DNA of 43,313 nucleotides, from positions 1 to 43,313 of the forward strand of contig JAAXZE010000204.1 of assembly GCA_012720075.1 (NCBI GenBank), written 5' to 3'. Below the pieces are notes generated by a model. It had not been told where the DNA came from and searched no databases. It saw only the letters and a program-made list of their open reading frames with translations. This DNA comes from Clostridia bacterium. Its GTDB lineage: Bacteria > Bacillota > Peptococcia > Peptococcales > BICA1-8. The position numbers and the translations under genes were made by a program. This document shows positions 18,520 to 28,808 of the stretch, piece by piece. Each line of letters starts with the position of its first letter. The stretch's first letter is position 1.

Positions 18520-21276
18520 ATGCTGAAAAAGGTCTTGAACATCAATGGTTTGCCCAGGACATTGATTGTAGACCCCGAAGCCAGTCTAGCTAAAGTATTG
18601 CGGGAACAGCTTCTCTTAACCGGCTGCAAAGTGGGCTGCAATCAGGGACATTGCGGAACGTGTTCTATCATCATGGATGGCGAGGTTGTTCGTTCTTGCA
18701 CCGTCAAAATGAAAAGGGTCCCCGACGAAGCCAGAATCACTACAATTGAAGGCTTGGCCACTCCTGATAACCTGCATCCGTTACAGGTGGCCTGGATGGC
18801 CCACGGCTGTGCTCAATGCGGTTTCTGCAGCCCTGGTTTTATCCTGTCGGCCAAAGTTCTTCTGGACAAAAACCCCAATCCTACCAGAGAAGAAGTTCGG
18901 GCTTGGTTCCAAAAGAATCGAAACGCCTGCCGTTGTACCGGCTACAAGCCATTAGTTGATGCCGTTATGGCTGCCGCCAAAGTAGTTCGCGGTGAAATGC
19001 GCAAGGAAGATTTGCTTTTCAAACCGGTAGGCAACAAAATCTACGGCACCACCTATCATCGTCCCTCCGCTCTGCAAAAAGTAACGGGAACCTGGGATTA
19101 TGGCGCCGATGTAAACCTGCAGATGCCTCCCGGAACCTTACGTCTGGCTTTGGTACAGGCAGAAGTATCTCATGCCATTATTAAAGGTATTGATACTTCT
19201 GAAGCAGAGAAAATGCCTGGAGTTTATAAAGTGATTACCCACAAAGACGTTAAAGGCAAAAACAGAATAACCGGTTTGATCACCTTCCCGACTAACAAAG
19301 GTGATGGCTGGGATCGGCCCATCCTTTGTGACGAGAAAGTATTCCAGTATGGTGACGCTATAGCCATTGTGGCTGCCGACACTGAAGAACACGCCCGGGC
19401 AGCGGCTAAAAAAGTAAAAGTTGATTTGGAAGTATTGCCGGCTTATATGAGCGCCCCTGCCGCTATGGAACCCGATGCCATTGAAATTCATCCCGGAACG
19501 CCTAATGTTTATTATGAACAAGGCATTGTCAAAGGTGAAGATACTAAGCCCATCATGGAAGATCCCGATGTGGTAACGGTAGAAGTCAATACTTACTGTA
19601 GCCGTCAGCCCCACCTGGTCTTGGAGCCTGACTGCGGTTGTGCCTATTTTGATGAAGAAGGTCGTTTGACCATTCACTCTAAGAGTATCGGTTTGCACTT
19701 GCATCACGCCATGATTTGCCCCGGTATCGGCATTGAACCGGAAAAATTACGGCTGGTGCAGAACCCGACCGGTGGTACCTTCGGTTACAAGTTTAGTCCC
19801 ACTAATGAAGCGTTATTGGGAGTAGCTGCATTAGCAACGGGAAGACCGGTAACCCTAAACTTTGATATGTACCAGAACATTACTTACACCGGTAAACGTT
19901 CACCGGGCTTTGTTAAATGTAAATTGGCCGCTAACAAAGAAGGAAAATTACTGGCTATGGAGACCGATTGGACTATTGACCACGGTCCCTACTCCGAATT
20001 TGGTGATTTATTGACATTAAGGCTGGCTCAGTTTATAGGTGCAGGGTATGACATTCCCAATATTCGAGGCAAAGGACGAACCGTATGTACCAACCATGCT
20101 TGGGGCTCGGCATTCCGCGCCTATGGTTCGCCGCAATCATTCCTGGCTTCGGAAATCGCCATGGATGAACTGGCCGAAAAATTGGGCATGGATCCCCTGG
20201 AACTCCGTTTGAAAAATGTTTATCGTCCTGGTTCAACAACTCCAACCCAACAAGAACCGGAAGTTTATTGCTTAGAAGAAATGCTTAACATACTGCGTCC
20301 TCGTTGGGAAGAAGCGAAAAAACGTTGTAAAGAGTTATCCACTCCGGAAAAGAAACGGGGTGTTGGTTTATCCATCGGTATGTACGGCTGCGGACTGGAC
20401 GGTCCCGATGGCTCTGAAGCATGGGTAGAGTTGACTAAAGACGGAGTTACCGTAGGTTGCAGTTGGGAAGATCATGGTCAAGGTGCAGACATAGGTGCGC
20501 TGACCCATGCCCATGAGACCCTGCGGCAGGCAGGTTTTAAACCGGAACAAATCAAGTTGGTCTTAAATGACATGGCCTATACTCCTAACAGCGGACCCGC
20601 CGGTGGAAGCCGTTCTAACGTAATGACCGGTAACGCTATTCGGGTAGGCTGCGAAATGTTACTAAACGCCATGCGTAAGCTTGACGGCACATTCCGTACT
20701 TATGAAGAAATGGTAGCAGAAAACATTCCTCTCCGCTATGAAGGAAAATGGGCTGCCTCCATGTGTACCCCCTGTGATCCTGAAACAGCTAAAGGTGAAC
20801 CATTCGGCAACTATGTTTACGAAGTATTTATGCCTGAAGTAGAAGTAGATATGAAAACCGGTAAAGTTACAGTGGTTAAATTCACAACCATTGTCGATGC
20901 CGGAGTAATTACCAATAGAACGGTTACAGACGGGCAAATTTACGGCGGCTTAGCCCAAGGTATTGGACTGGCTTTGAGCGAGGACTTTGAAGATCTGGAA
21001 AAACACACTAATTTAGTAAAATGCGGTCTCCCCTTTATCCAAGATGTTCCTGATGACATAGAAATAATCTATGTTGAGACTCCTCGGGCCACCGGACCAT
21101 ACGGCTCTTCCGGAATAGGCGAAGGTCCCTTGACTGCTCCGCATCCGGCCATATTAAATGCTATTTATAATGCCTGCGGTGTTCGGATTTACTCCGTACC
21201 TGCTTTGCCGGAAAAAGTCAAAGCCGGCTTGGAAGCTTTGGAAGCCAAAAAGAATGCTACAGCTGACAAAGAATAA
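18520..21276 (+). CDS. Molybdopterin-dependent aldehyde oxidoreductase (xanthine oxidase family; 2Fe-2S domains fused to Mo-binding domain)
   Basis: GCKVGCNQGHCGTCSIIMDG and CAQCGFCSPGFIL/CRCTGYKPLV 2Fe-2S motifs; large Mo-binding domain with GGTFGYKF, FRAYGSPQ, GPYGSSGIGEGPLTAPHPAILNAI. Confidence 0.93.
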   Translation: MLKKVLNINGLPRTLIVDPEASLAKVLREQLLLTGCKVGCNQGHCGTCSIIMDGEVVRSCTVKMKRVPDEARITTIEGLATPDNLHPLQVAWMAHGCAQCGFCSPGFILSAKVLLDKNPNPTREEVRAWFQKNRNACRCTGYKPLVDAVMAAAKVVRGEMRKEDLLFKPVGNKIYGTTYHRPSALQKVTGTWDYGADVNLQMPPGTLRLALVQAEVSHAIIKGIDTSEAEKMPGVYKVITHKDVKGKNRITGLITFPTNKGDGWDRPILCDEKVFQYGDAIAIVAADTEEHARAAAKKVKVDLEVLPAYMSAPAAMEPDAIEIHPGTPNVYYEQGIVKGEDTKPIMEDPDVVTVEVNTYCSRQPHLVLEPDCGCAYFDEEGRLTIHSKSIGLHLHHAMICPGIGIEPEKLRLVQNPTGGTFGYKFSPTNEALLGVAALATGRPVTLNFDMYQNITYTGKRSPGFVKCKLAANKEGKLLAMETDWTIDHGPYSEFGDLLTLRLAQFIGAGYDIPNIRGKGRTVCTNHAWGSAFRAYGSPQSFLASEIAMDELAEKLGMDPLELRLKNVYRPGSTTPTQQEPEVYCLEEMLNILRPRWEEAKKRCKELSTPEKKRGVGLSIGMYGCGLDGPDGSEAWVELTKDGVTVGCSWEDHGQGADIGALTHAHETLRQAGFKPEQIKLVLNDMAYTPNSGPAGGSRSNVMTGNAIRVGCEMLLNAMRKLDGTFRTYEEMVAENIPLRYEGKWAASMCTPCDPETAKGEPFGNYVYEVFMPEVEVDMKTGKVTVVKFTTIVDAGVITNRTVTDGQIYGGLAQGIGLALSEDFEDLEKHTNLVKCGLPFIQDVPDDIEIIYVETPRATGPYGSSGIGEGPLTAPHPAILNAIYNACGVRIYSVPALPEKVKAGLEALEAKKNATADKE

Positions 21277-21304
21277 TTTATAAAAAAATTATTAATAAAC
21301 CTAA

Positions 21305-21345
21305 AACGAAATGAATGTTCTTTCATTTCGTTTTAGGTTTCCTTT
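21305..21345 (+). terminator. Terminator-like perfect hairpin after the aldehyde oxidoreductase
   Basis: CCTAAAACGAAATGAA-loop-TTTCATTTCGTTTTAGG. Confidence 0.7.
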
Positions 21346-21435
21346 TAAAAGAACAAATTTAGTCAGAAATTAGTTATGGTGAAAGGTTATCCAGAAGGAG
21401 TATTACCACCCATTAATAAAGAAAGGGGGAAAAAA

Positions 21436-23766
21436 ATGGATCAAAACTTGTTACGCCAGCGGGAAGCCAAGTGTGTTCAAGAAGAACCCCCTGGATGTAC
21501 TACTGCTTGTCCTGTCCATGTAGATGTTCGGGGAATAGTGGATGCCATTAGAAAAAATGATTATAAAACAGGTTTATTGTTATTCAATAAAGTGGTGCCT
21601 TTTCCGCGGATTATCAGCAGGATCTGCGACCAAGTTTGTCAAAAGGGCTGTAAGCGAAAGGAAATTGACGAGGCAATTGCTGTCAATGCTTTAGAAAGAA
21701 TTTGTGTTGATAACATGGGAGAACCCAAGGCCAGTTCTATGGCAATAAAAGCCAAAAAGGATAGGGTAGCGGTAATAGGCGGCGGCCTTAGTGGGTTAAC
21801 GGCCGCATTGGAATTGGCCAAAAAGGGGTATCTGGTAGTACTTTATGAAGCCACGGACCGTTTAGGAGGAAGCCTTTGGCATACTCCCGAAGAAAAACTG
21901 CCGCGGCGATTGATAGAAGATGATTTTATCCAACTCAAAAATAATCCTTTTATTGAAATAATCTACAACACCCCAATTAGCAATGACCGGAGCTCAAATC
22001 CCGCTTTTGACAGTATCTGCGCTGATTTTTCCGCAGTTTATTTAGGGATAGGTAGTAAAGAGGTCCTTTCTTTGAATTTAGGTCTTGATGTTGACCAAGA
22101 GGGCAAGGTGGTAATTGATCCCTTAACCTTGCAAACCAGTCATCCTAAAGTCTTTGCCGGCGGCAGCCTTTATCTTGGCGAAAAGGGAAAATCGCCTATA
22201 ACCTCCATATCCCATGGAAAAATTGCCGCCAATTCCATTGACAGACTTTTGCAAAAAGCTTCTTTAACGGCCAACCGGGATAAAGAAGGCAGCTATCCCA
22301 CCCTTCTTTATACTAATGTAAAGGGGATAGAACCCCAGGAAGCAGTAAAATGTTCAGACCCAATTAAGGGTTATAACAGGGAAGAGGCCTTAAAAGAGGC
22401 CCAACGCTGTATAATGTGTGAATGTCTGGAATGTGTAAAAGTTTGTGAATACCTGGCCCATTACCGTTCATATCCCAAACGTTATGTCCGGGAAGTATAT
22501 AATAACCTATCCATTGTAATGGGCATTCACCACGCTAATAAAATGATAAATTCCTGCAGCCTGTGCGGTTTGTGTGAAGAAGTGTGTCCCAACGGATTAA
22601 ATATGGGGGAAATATGCCAGGAAGCCAGGCGGATAATGGTAAAAAGAGGCAAGATGCCGCCATCGGCTTATGATTTTGCCTTAAGGGATATGGCTTTTAG
22701 CACCGGCGAAAAGTTTGTCTTAAATAAACATCAACCGGGTTTTAATGTTAGCAGAATGGTTTTCTTTCCAGGATGCCAGCTTAGTGGTTCATCTCCCCAG
22801 TATGTAAGAAAAATTTATAAATACCTCTGCGAAAAAATTGACGGTGGTGTCGGTCTCAGTCTGGGCTGCTGCGGTGCTCCCGCTGACTGGGCAGGTCAGG
22901 AAGAGTTATTTTCGGAAAACCTGGAAAATATCAAAAGTCGTTGGCTGGAGCTAGGAAAGCCGAAAATTATCACCGCTTGTCCTACCTGTTTCAAAATATT
23001 TAAGGAGCGGTTGCCCCAAGCAGAAGTGGATTATATTTGGCGTATTTTTGAACAGTATGGTCTGCCGCCCATGGCTAAGAGTGAACCTAGAAAACTGGTA
23101 ATCCATGATGCTTGTACGACCAGGCATGAAGACTGCTTGCATGAAAGCATTAGAAATATTTTGCTAAAATTAGGGCACCAAATAGAAGAACTGGAAAACA
23201 GTCGCCAGACTACCGGGTGTTGCGGCTACGGGGGATTAATGATGTTTGCCAACAGGGAGTTGGCTCAACAAGTGGTAGACCGGCGGATCAAGGAAAACCA
23301 GGCTGATTATCTGGTATACTGTGCCATGTGCCGGGATAATTTTGTCGCCCAAGGGAAAAAAACCTATCACCTGCTGGATTTAATTTTTGGAGAAAATGAA
23401 CAGGATCGTGCCCGGCAATTGGGACCGGATTTTTCTCAAAGGCATGAAAACAGGGCCAGGTGTAAGATTGCCTTCCTTAAGGAGATTTGGGGTGAAAATG
23501 TGGCTGAGGAGAAAATGGATATTAAGCTGATTATTCCTGAAGAAGCAAGAAGAATTTTAGACGACAGAAGAATTCTGATTGAAGACGTCGCTAAAGTCAT
23601 TCAGTATGCGGAAGAAACCGGCAATCGTTTAAAAGATACTTTGACCGGTCGTTATATTGCTTACTTTAAACCTGTTGCGGTAACTTACTGGGTGGAATAT
23701 TCTCCTCAGGAAGAGGGCTTTTTAGTGCATAACGCTTATAGTCATAGGTTGGAAATAAGTGGATAG
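21436..23766 (+). CDS. Fused pyridine-nucleotide-disulfide oxidoreductase / Fe-S dicluster / HdrD-like CCG-domain protein
   Basis: GCTTACPVHVDVRG, VAVIGGGLSGLTAALELAKKGYLVVLYEA, CSLCGLCEEVCPNGLNMG, CCG-domain motifs FFPGCQLSG...LGCCGAPADW, CPTC, TTGCCGYGGLM; start at ATG 21436 after AAGGGGG. Confidence 0.85.
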   Translation: MDQNLLRQREAKCVQEEPPGCTTACPVHVDVRGIVDAIRKNDYKTGLLLFNKVVPFPRIISRICDQVCQKGCKRKEIDEAIAVNALERICVDNMGEPKASSMAIKAKKDRVAVIGGGLSGLTAALELAKKGYLVVLYEATDRLGGSLWHTPEEKLPRRLIEDDFIQLKNNPFIEIIYNTPISNDRSSNPAFDSICADFSAVYLGIGSKEVLSLNLGLDVDQEGKVVIDPLTLQTSHPKVFAGGSLYLGEKGKSPITSISHGKIAANSIDRLLQKASLTANRDKEGSYPTLLYTNVKGIEPQEAVKCSDPIKGYNREEALKEAQRCIMCECLECVKVCEYLAHYRSYPKRYVREVYNNLSIVMGIHHANKMINSCSLCGLCEEVCPNGLNMGEICQEARRIMVKRGKMPPSAYDFALRDMAFSTGEKFVLNKHQPGFNVSRMVFFPGCQLSGSSPQYVRKIYKYLCEKIDGGVGLSLGCCGAPADWAGQEELFSENLENIKSRWLELGKPKIITACPTCFKIFKERLPQAEVDYIWRIFEQYGLPPMAKSEPRKLVIHDACTTRHEDCLHESIRNILLKLGHQIEELENSRQTTGCCGYGGLMMFANRELAQQVVDRRIKENQADYLVYCAMCRDNFVAQGKKTYHLLDLIFGENEQDRARQLGPDFSQRHENRARCKIAFLKEIWGENVAEEKMDIKLIIPEEARRILDDRRILIEDVAKVIQYAEETGNRLKDTLTGRYIAYFKPVAVTYWVEYSPQEEGFLVHNAYSHRLEISG

Positions 23767-23777
23767 GGGCGAGAAAG

Positions 23778-23984
23778 ATGAACAAAGAAAACAAGCAGCA
23801 AATTAATATTATTTGTGATAAATGCGGTATTCCTCTTACGCCGGGAAAGGTTACCTTATCCTATTTAGGCAGCAGTTTTCCTGTTGAACTGCCTAAATGC
23901 TCCCAATGCGGGCTGGTGTTTATCCCTGAAGAATTGGCCCGAGGCAAAATGGATCAGGTAGAAAAAGCGCTGGAAGATAAATAA
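23778..23984 (+). CDS. Small CxxC...CxxC redox/zinc-ribbon protein (DVU_1557-like)
   Basis: CDKCGIPLTPGKV...LPKCSQCGLVFIPEELARGKM, position in cluster. Confidence 0.7.
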   Translation: MNKENKQQINIICDKCGIPLTPGKVTLSYLGSSFPVELPKCSQCGLVFIPEELARGKMDQVEKALEDK

Positions 23985-24003
23985 TTGGGAGCGGTTAAGG
24001 TTT

Positions 24004-24684
24004 ATGAAACTTATAGACGGAGTTTTGCGTCCGGGGGGACTGGAAATTACCCAAAGACTTTTAGAATATTGCCAATTTAAATCCGGTGACAGGGTGGTTG
24101 ATTTAGGCTGCGGTGTAGGTACCACTGTGGAGTACCTCCGAAATGTCCATTGCCTGGAAGCAAGGGGTATTGATTTGTCCAAAGAAGCGGTGGAAGCGGG
24201 AAAAAATCGCTGTCCTGATTTGCCGTTAATAGAAGCTTCTGCTGAGGCACTGCCTTTTGTTAACCATTCCCTGGATGGTGTTCTGGCGGAATGCAGTTTA
24301 TCGGTAATGCAATATAATAGCAGGGTCCTGGCGGAAATTAATCGAGTTCTGGTAAAAGGGGGAAAATTGGCCGTTTCTGATTTGTATATTCGGGATGAAG
24401 GTACTCATTCACCATCATGGTTGGGAAAGGAAATTAATTGTCTGACCGGAGCAAAAAATTATGCTCAGTTAGAACAGATTTTAAAAAACCATAATTTTAA
24501 GATTTTGGTTTGGGAAGACCGGTCGGAATGCTTAAAAGAGTTTGTGGTTCGCTGCATAATGGAATACGGTTCAATAGAAGGATTTTGTCCATGGTGTTCC
24601 AAGGGGGATAACGACGGTCAGACTTCTCCCTTGAAAAAATCTTCAATAGGATATTTTTTGCTGGTGGCCCAAAAAACCGACTAA
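24004..24684 (+). CDS. SAM-dependent class I methyltransferase (TrsM / DVU_1556-like)
   Basis: VVDLGCGVGTTVEYL, ARGIDLSKEAVEAG, LIEASAEALPF; C-terminal CPWC. Confidence 0.75.
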   Translation: MKLIDGVLRPGGLEITQRLLEYCQFKSGDRVVDLGCGVGTTVEYLRNVHCLEARGIDLSKEAVEAGKNRCPDLPLIEASAEALPFVNHSLDGVLAECSLSVMQYNSRVLAEINRVLVKGGKLAVSDLYIRDEGTHSPSWLGKEINCLTGAKNYAQLEQILKNHNFKILVWEDRSECLKEFVVRCIMEYGSIEGFCPWCSKGDNDGQTSPLKKSSIGYFLLVAQKTD

Positions 24685-24732
24685 AGGCCTGAAATGGAAA
24701 ATTAAAGAGTATTGGGGAGGTAAGCGCGGACA

Positions 24733-25185
24733 ATGATGAATGAGGAGTTCTTTCGGATGGTAGAACTGTCCTACCAGGGCTTTTATTGCAGTCAAATATT
24801 AATAATGGACGCCTTGGAAAACCTCAACAAAAGTAACGAAGATTTGGTTCGAGCCATGGCCGGACTGGCGGGAGGAATCGGCTTTTCCGGAAAAAACTGC
24901 GGTTCCCTTACCGGGGGGGCTTGTGTACTGGCCTTGTATGCCGGGAAAGGTTCTCCTCAGGAGAAGGAAGACCCACGGCTCAATTTAATGATAAGTGAGC
25001 TGGTTCAATGGTTTGAAGAGGAGTGGGGAAAAACTTACGGCAGTATTGATTGCCAGGATATCCTGGAAGATAATCCCCAAAACAGGCTGCAGCGCTGCCC
25101 GCAGATAATTTTCCAAACTAATGAAAAAATCAAAGAAATACTTACCGCCAATGGATATAATTTGTCAGGAGAATTGGAGGAATAG
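24733..25185 (+). CDS. C-GCAxxG-C-C family protein (DVU_1555-like)
   Basis: GFYCSQ...MAGLAGGIGFSGKNCGSLTGGACVLAL...C...C pattern. Confidence 0.8.
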   Translation: MMNEEFFRMVELSYQGFYCSQILIMDALENLNKSNEDLVRAMAGLAGGIGFSGKNCGSLTGGACVLALYAGKGSPQEKEDPRLNLMISELVQWFEEEWGKTYGSIDCQDILEDNPQNRLQRCPQIIFQTNEKIKEILTANGYNLSGELEE

Positions 25186-25186
25186 T

Positions 25187-26248
25187 ATGAATAAACTGTG
25201 GGAACAAATGGTAAACCTTTTATCCTCAGGAAAAAGTTTTGTTGTAGCAACCCTATTTGATAAATCGGGTTCCGCTCCCCGTGTCTCCGGCGCCAAGATG
25301 ATAATTAAAAGCGACGGCTCAATTGCGGGAACCATAGGCGGCGGTAGATTGGAAGGGGAAATAAGGGAATTGGCCAAAGATATTTTTGAAACTAAACGTC
25401 CCCAGATCCGACTTATCAGCCTGACGGGAGCCGATGCAGCCCAGATGGAGATGATTTGCGGCGGAACGGTGAAAGTTTTGGTAGATTATATTGAAGCCTT
25501 GGATCCGGTAAACCTGGAAATCTGCAGGGATATTGTCGATGTTATTAATAATAGGGGAAAGGCATGGTTAATAACTGCCTTAGGTACGGAAGGCCACAAT
25601 AAGGATAAAATACAGCGGTGTCTGGTAAAAGAAAATGATGCCTTGATCGGACAATTGGACTGTGACCAGGAGTTTTTAAAGAAGCTTATTTCCGGTCCGG
25701 CTAAAATAAGTATCCATTCGGAAACTTTAGAAGATCAGCGCATTTTTGTCGAACCAATACAAATAACCAAAACATTGTATATTTTCGGCGCCGGGCATGT
25801 TGCTCAACAAATTGCGCCGCTGGCGGAAAAGGTTGGTTTTAAGACCGTTGTCCTTGATGACCGGCAGGAATACGCCAATAAAGAGCGTTTCCCGGGTTCC
25901 GAAATAATTTTATTGGAATCTTTAGCCGACCCTCTGCCCCAATTGGATATTGACGAGGACAGTTACTTGTGCATAGTGACCAGGGGCCATCTCCATGATA
26001 AAAGGGTTTTAGAACAGGTGTTAAGAACTCCTGCTGCTTATATCGGTATGATCGGCAGTACAAGAAAACGGGATAAAGTTTATGAAAAACTGGAAGAACA
26101 GGGCTTTACTAAAGAAGAATTAAGGCGGGTCCATAGTCCCATCGGCCTTGAGATTCTGGCGGAAACTCCGGAAGAGATTGCGGTAAGCATTGTTGCCGAG
26201 TTAATTAAAGTGCGGGCGGAAAAAGAAAAATGTCAAAAGAAAAATTAG
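25187..26248 (+). CDS. xdhC: XdhC-family molybdenum hydroxylase maturation protein
   Basis: VATLFDKSGSAPRVSGAKMIIKSDGSIAGTIGGGRLEGEI; FGAGHVAQQIAPLAEKVGFKTVVLDDRQEYAN; YIGMIGSTRKRD; start ATG 25187 with GGAGG upstream. Confidence 0.9.
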   Translation: MNKLWEQMVNLLSSGKSFVVATLFDKSGSAPRVSGAKMIIKSDGSIAGTIGGGRLEGEIRELAKDIFETKRPQIRLISLTGADAAQMEMICGGTVKVLVDYIEALDPVNLEICRDIVDVINNRGKAWLITALGTEGHNKDKIQRCLVKENDALIGQLDCDQEFLKKLISGPAKISIHSETLEDQRIFVEPIQITKTLYIFGAGHVAQQIAPLAEKVGFKTVVLDDRQEYANKERFPGSEIILLESLADPLPQLDIDEDSYLCIVTRGHLHDKRVLEQVLRTPAAYIGMIGSTRKRDKVYEKLEEQGFTKEELRRVHSPIGLEILAETPEEIAVSIVAELIKVRAEKEKCQKKN

Positions 26249-27363
26249 CGGCTTTAATATTAGCCGCCGGCTATTCATCACGAATGGGGGAGTTTAAACC
26301 TTTGCTTCCTTTAAACGGTGAACCGGTAATTGCCCGGACCGTTTCCTGTTTTCGTGCCGCAGGCATTACCGATGTTAGAGTTGTGGCAGGCTACCGGGCC
26401 AATGATTTATTGCCCCTATTGAATAGGTTGGGAGTAAAAACAATAATTAATGAAAAATTTGATTGCGGCATGTTTTCTTCAGTCCTGACCGGTCTACAGA
26501 CTTTTGACAGTGAGCTGGAAGGTTTCTTTTTAATGCCCGGGGACATACCCCGGGTTAAAAGTCAGACCATAGAGACACTTATTGCAAAATATAAACAGTC
26601 CGACTACCGTGTTTTTTATCCCACATATCAAGGCAGGCGGGGTCATCCCCCTTTAATTACCAGGCCTTGCTTTAGCCGGATTTCGGCCCAGGATTATTCC
26701 GGAAACCTGCGCTTGGTGCTGCAGGAATTTGAAAATGAGTCTTGTGATGTTGAATGTACTGATGAAGGGGTTTTAATGGATATGGATACCCCGGAAGACT
26801 ATCAAAAAATTATCGGGGCGGCATTAAAAAATAAGATACCGACAGTTTCCGATTGTCAGCGGTTGTTCTCCCGGTATCAAGTGCCCGAAGGGATAATGAG
26901 GCACGGCCGGGCTGTAGCCGATGGAGCCCAAAAAATAGCCCGGCATTTGAATGAACGGAGAGGCTTTATGCTGGATATTGAGCTCATAACTGCCGCCGGG
27001 CTGCTCCATGATATTGCCAAGGGCCAGCCCAACCATGCTCAAAAGGGGGCAGCCATTCTTGTGGAAGAAGGTTTTCCGGCTGTGGCCCAGGTAGTAGAGG
27101 CCCATATGGACTTAAGTATCGATTATGGGAAGGACCATCCAATAGATGAAAAAGCGATTATTTACTTAGTAGATAAAATTATTCACCAAGAAGATATTGG
27201 AAGTATTGAAGGACGATTTTCTAAGGCTTTTGAAAAATATGCTGACAATGAAGAAATTCTGCAAAATATTAAAAAGAGACAAGAACAGGCCCTTTTTCTT
27301 AAAGAGAGAATTGAAGATTTATTAGATATTGAAAATTTATATTCGTTTTTAGCAAAAAAATAG
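26230..27363 (+). CDS. MocA/MobA-like nucleotidyltransferase fused to HD domain (DVU_1551-like)
   Basis: ALILAAGYSSRMGEFKPLLPLNGEPVIART; MPGDIPRV; C-terminal HD motif AAGLLHDIAKGQPNHAQKGA. Confidence 0.85.
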   Translation: MSKEKLAALILAAGYSSRMGEFKPLLPLNGEPVIARTVSCFRAAGITDVRVVAGYRANDLLPLLNRLGVKTIINEKFDCGMFSSVLTGLQTFDSELEGFFLMPGDIPRVKSQTIETLIAKYKQSDYRVFYPTYQGRRGHPPLITRPCFSRISAQDYSGNLRLVLQEFENESCDVECTDEGVLMDMDTPEDYQKIIGAALKNKIPTVSDCQRLFSRYQVPEGIMRHGRAVADGAQKIARHLNERRGFMLDIELITAAGLLHDIAKGQPNHAQKGAAILVEEGFPAVAQVVEAHMDLSIDYGKDHPIDEKAIIYLVDKIIHQEDIGSIEGRFSKAFEKYADNEEILQNIKKRQEQALFLKERIEDLLDIENLYSFLAKK

Positions 27364-27409
27364 TTTTGTCTCTGAAAACAGGCCAAGTTTTTTATAAAGG
27401 AGTAAAGCT

Positions 27410-28798
27410 ATGGCAAAAGAGATCATTTTGGGAAATACCGAAAGTGTTTGCCCCCAATGCTTAAAAAGGATTCCTGCTCAAAAGGTTATTGTTGGTGCAG
27501 ACGTATATTTAACAAAAGAATGTCCGGAGCACGGCAAATTTCGGGTTCTGATTTGGAAGGGCAGTGAGCCGCCTTATGCTGATTGGGCCAATACAAAGGT
27601 GCCTGCAGCACCAAAAGTGTGTTTAACCAAAGTTGAGCAGGGTTGCCCCTTTGATTGTGGTCTTTGTCCGGAGCATCGGCGGGATACTTGCTGCTTGCTG
27701 CTGGAGGTGACTAAGGGTTGTAACCTCCATTGTCCCATTTGTTTTGCCGATGCCGATAAGGCTTGTGACAGCGACCCCGATTTGCAGGAAATTGAAAGCT
27801 GGTATAAAAGCCTATCAGAAAACGGTCTTCCTTATAATATTCAGATTTCCGGAGGGGAACCAACCGTAAGGGATGACTTGCCCCAAATAATTAAGCTTGG
27901 CCGGAAATATGGTTTTTCTTACATCCAGTTAAATACCAACGGTTTGCGGATGGGACGTGAACCCCGTTTTGTAAAACAGCTTAAGGAGGCCGGTCTAAGC
28001 TCCGTATTTTTGCAGTTTGACGGAACTAATGATGAAATTTATAAACAAATACGGGGGAAGGCTTTATTGGATGTAAAAACTGCGGCCGTGGAAAACTGCG
28101 CTAAAGAGGGGATTGGGGTAGTTCTTGTGCCCACCCTGGTTCCCGGTGTTAATATGGATAATATCGGAGAGATTATCAACTTTGCTGTTTCCTGTATGCC
28201 TGCTGTAAGAGGAGTCCATTTTCAGCCCATAAGCTATTTCGGCCGTTATCCCATGAGTCCTCCAGAGACCCGAATAACCATCCCGGAAATATTACGAGCT
28301 ATCGAAAATCAGACTAACGGTAAAATTAAGGCCGCCAATTTTCTGCCCCCTGGAGCGGAAAATGCCTACTGCTCTTTTCACGGCAATTTTATTTTAACTG
28401 AAGAAGGAGAACTTAAACCCTGGAACTCTTTGCAATCCGGTAAATCATGTTGTCAGCCTATAGATGCCAGAGAAGGGGTAAATAAATCCAGGGATTTTGT
28501 GGCAAGACAATGGGCGGGTCCCGGAAATCCGACTTTGGAAAACGGCTGTGGCTGCTCCTGCCCAAATCAAATAGATGAGTTGTCTGAAATAAATGTGGAT
28601 AGTCTGGATCGGTTTTTGACCCGGGTTCGGGATTTTACCCTGGCTATTTCGGGAATGGCCTTCCAGGATGCTTGGTCCCTGGATCTGGACCGCCTGCGGG
28701 ACTGCATTGTTCATGTCTTTAGTGCTGATAAAAGAATTATTCCTTTTTGCGCTTATAATCTAACGGCGCAAAACGGCAACAGCCTTTATCGTAAATAG
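27410..28798 (+). CDS. Radical SAM protein (TrsS-like)
   Basis: CPQCLKRIPA; CPFDCGLCPEHRRDTCCLLLEVTKGCNLHCPICFADA radical SAM CxxxCxxC; QISGGEPTVRDDL. Confidence 0.85.
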   Translation: MAKEIILGNTESVCPQCLKRIPAQKVIVGADVYLTKECPEHGKFRVLIWKGSEPPYADWANTKVPAAPKVCLTKVEQGCPFDCGLCPEHRRDTCCLLLEVTKGCNLHCPICFADADKACDSDPDLQEIESWYKSLSENGLPYNIQISGGEPTVRDDLPQIIKLGRKYGFSYIQLNTNGLRMGREPRFVKQLKEAGLSSVFLQFDGTNDEIYKQIRGKALLDVKTAAVENCAKEGIGVVLVPTLVPGVNMDNIGEIINFAVSCMPAVRGVHFQPISYFGRYPMSPPETRITIPEILRAIENQTNGKIKAANFLPPGAENAYCSFHGNFILTEEGELKPWNSLQSGKSCCQPIDAREGVNKSRDFVARQWAGPGNPTLENGCGCSCPNQIDELSEINVDSLDRFLTRVRDFTLAISGMAFQDAWSLDLDRLRDCIVHVFSADKRIIPFCAYNLTAQNGNSLYRK

Positions 28799-28808
28799 AG
28801 GTGGAGTA

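Noticed and set aside
27410-28798. Selenocysteine in the TrsS-like or TrsM-like protein
   Set aside because: Relatives can be selenoproteins, but here both ORFs run through with cysteines and no in-frame TGA was seen
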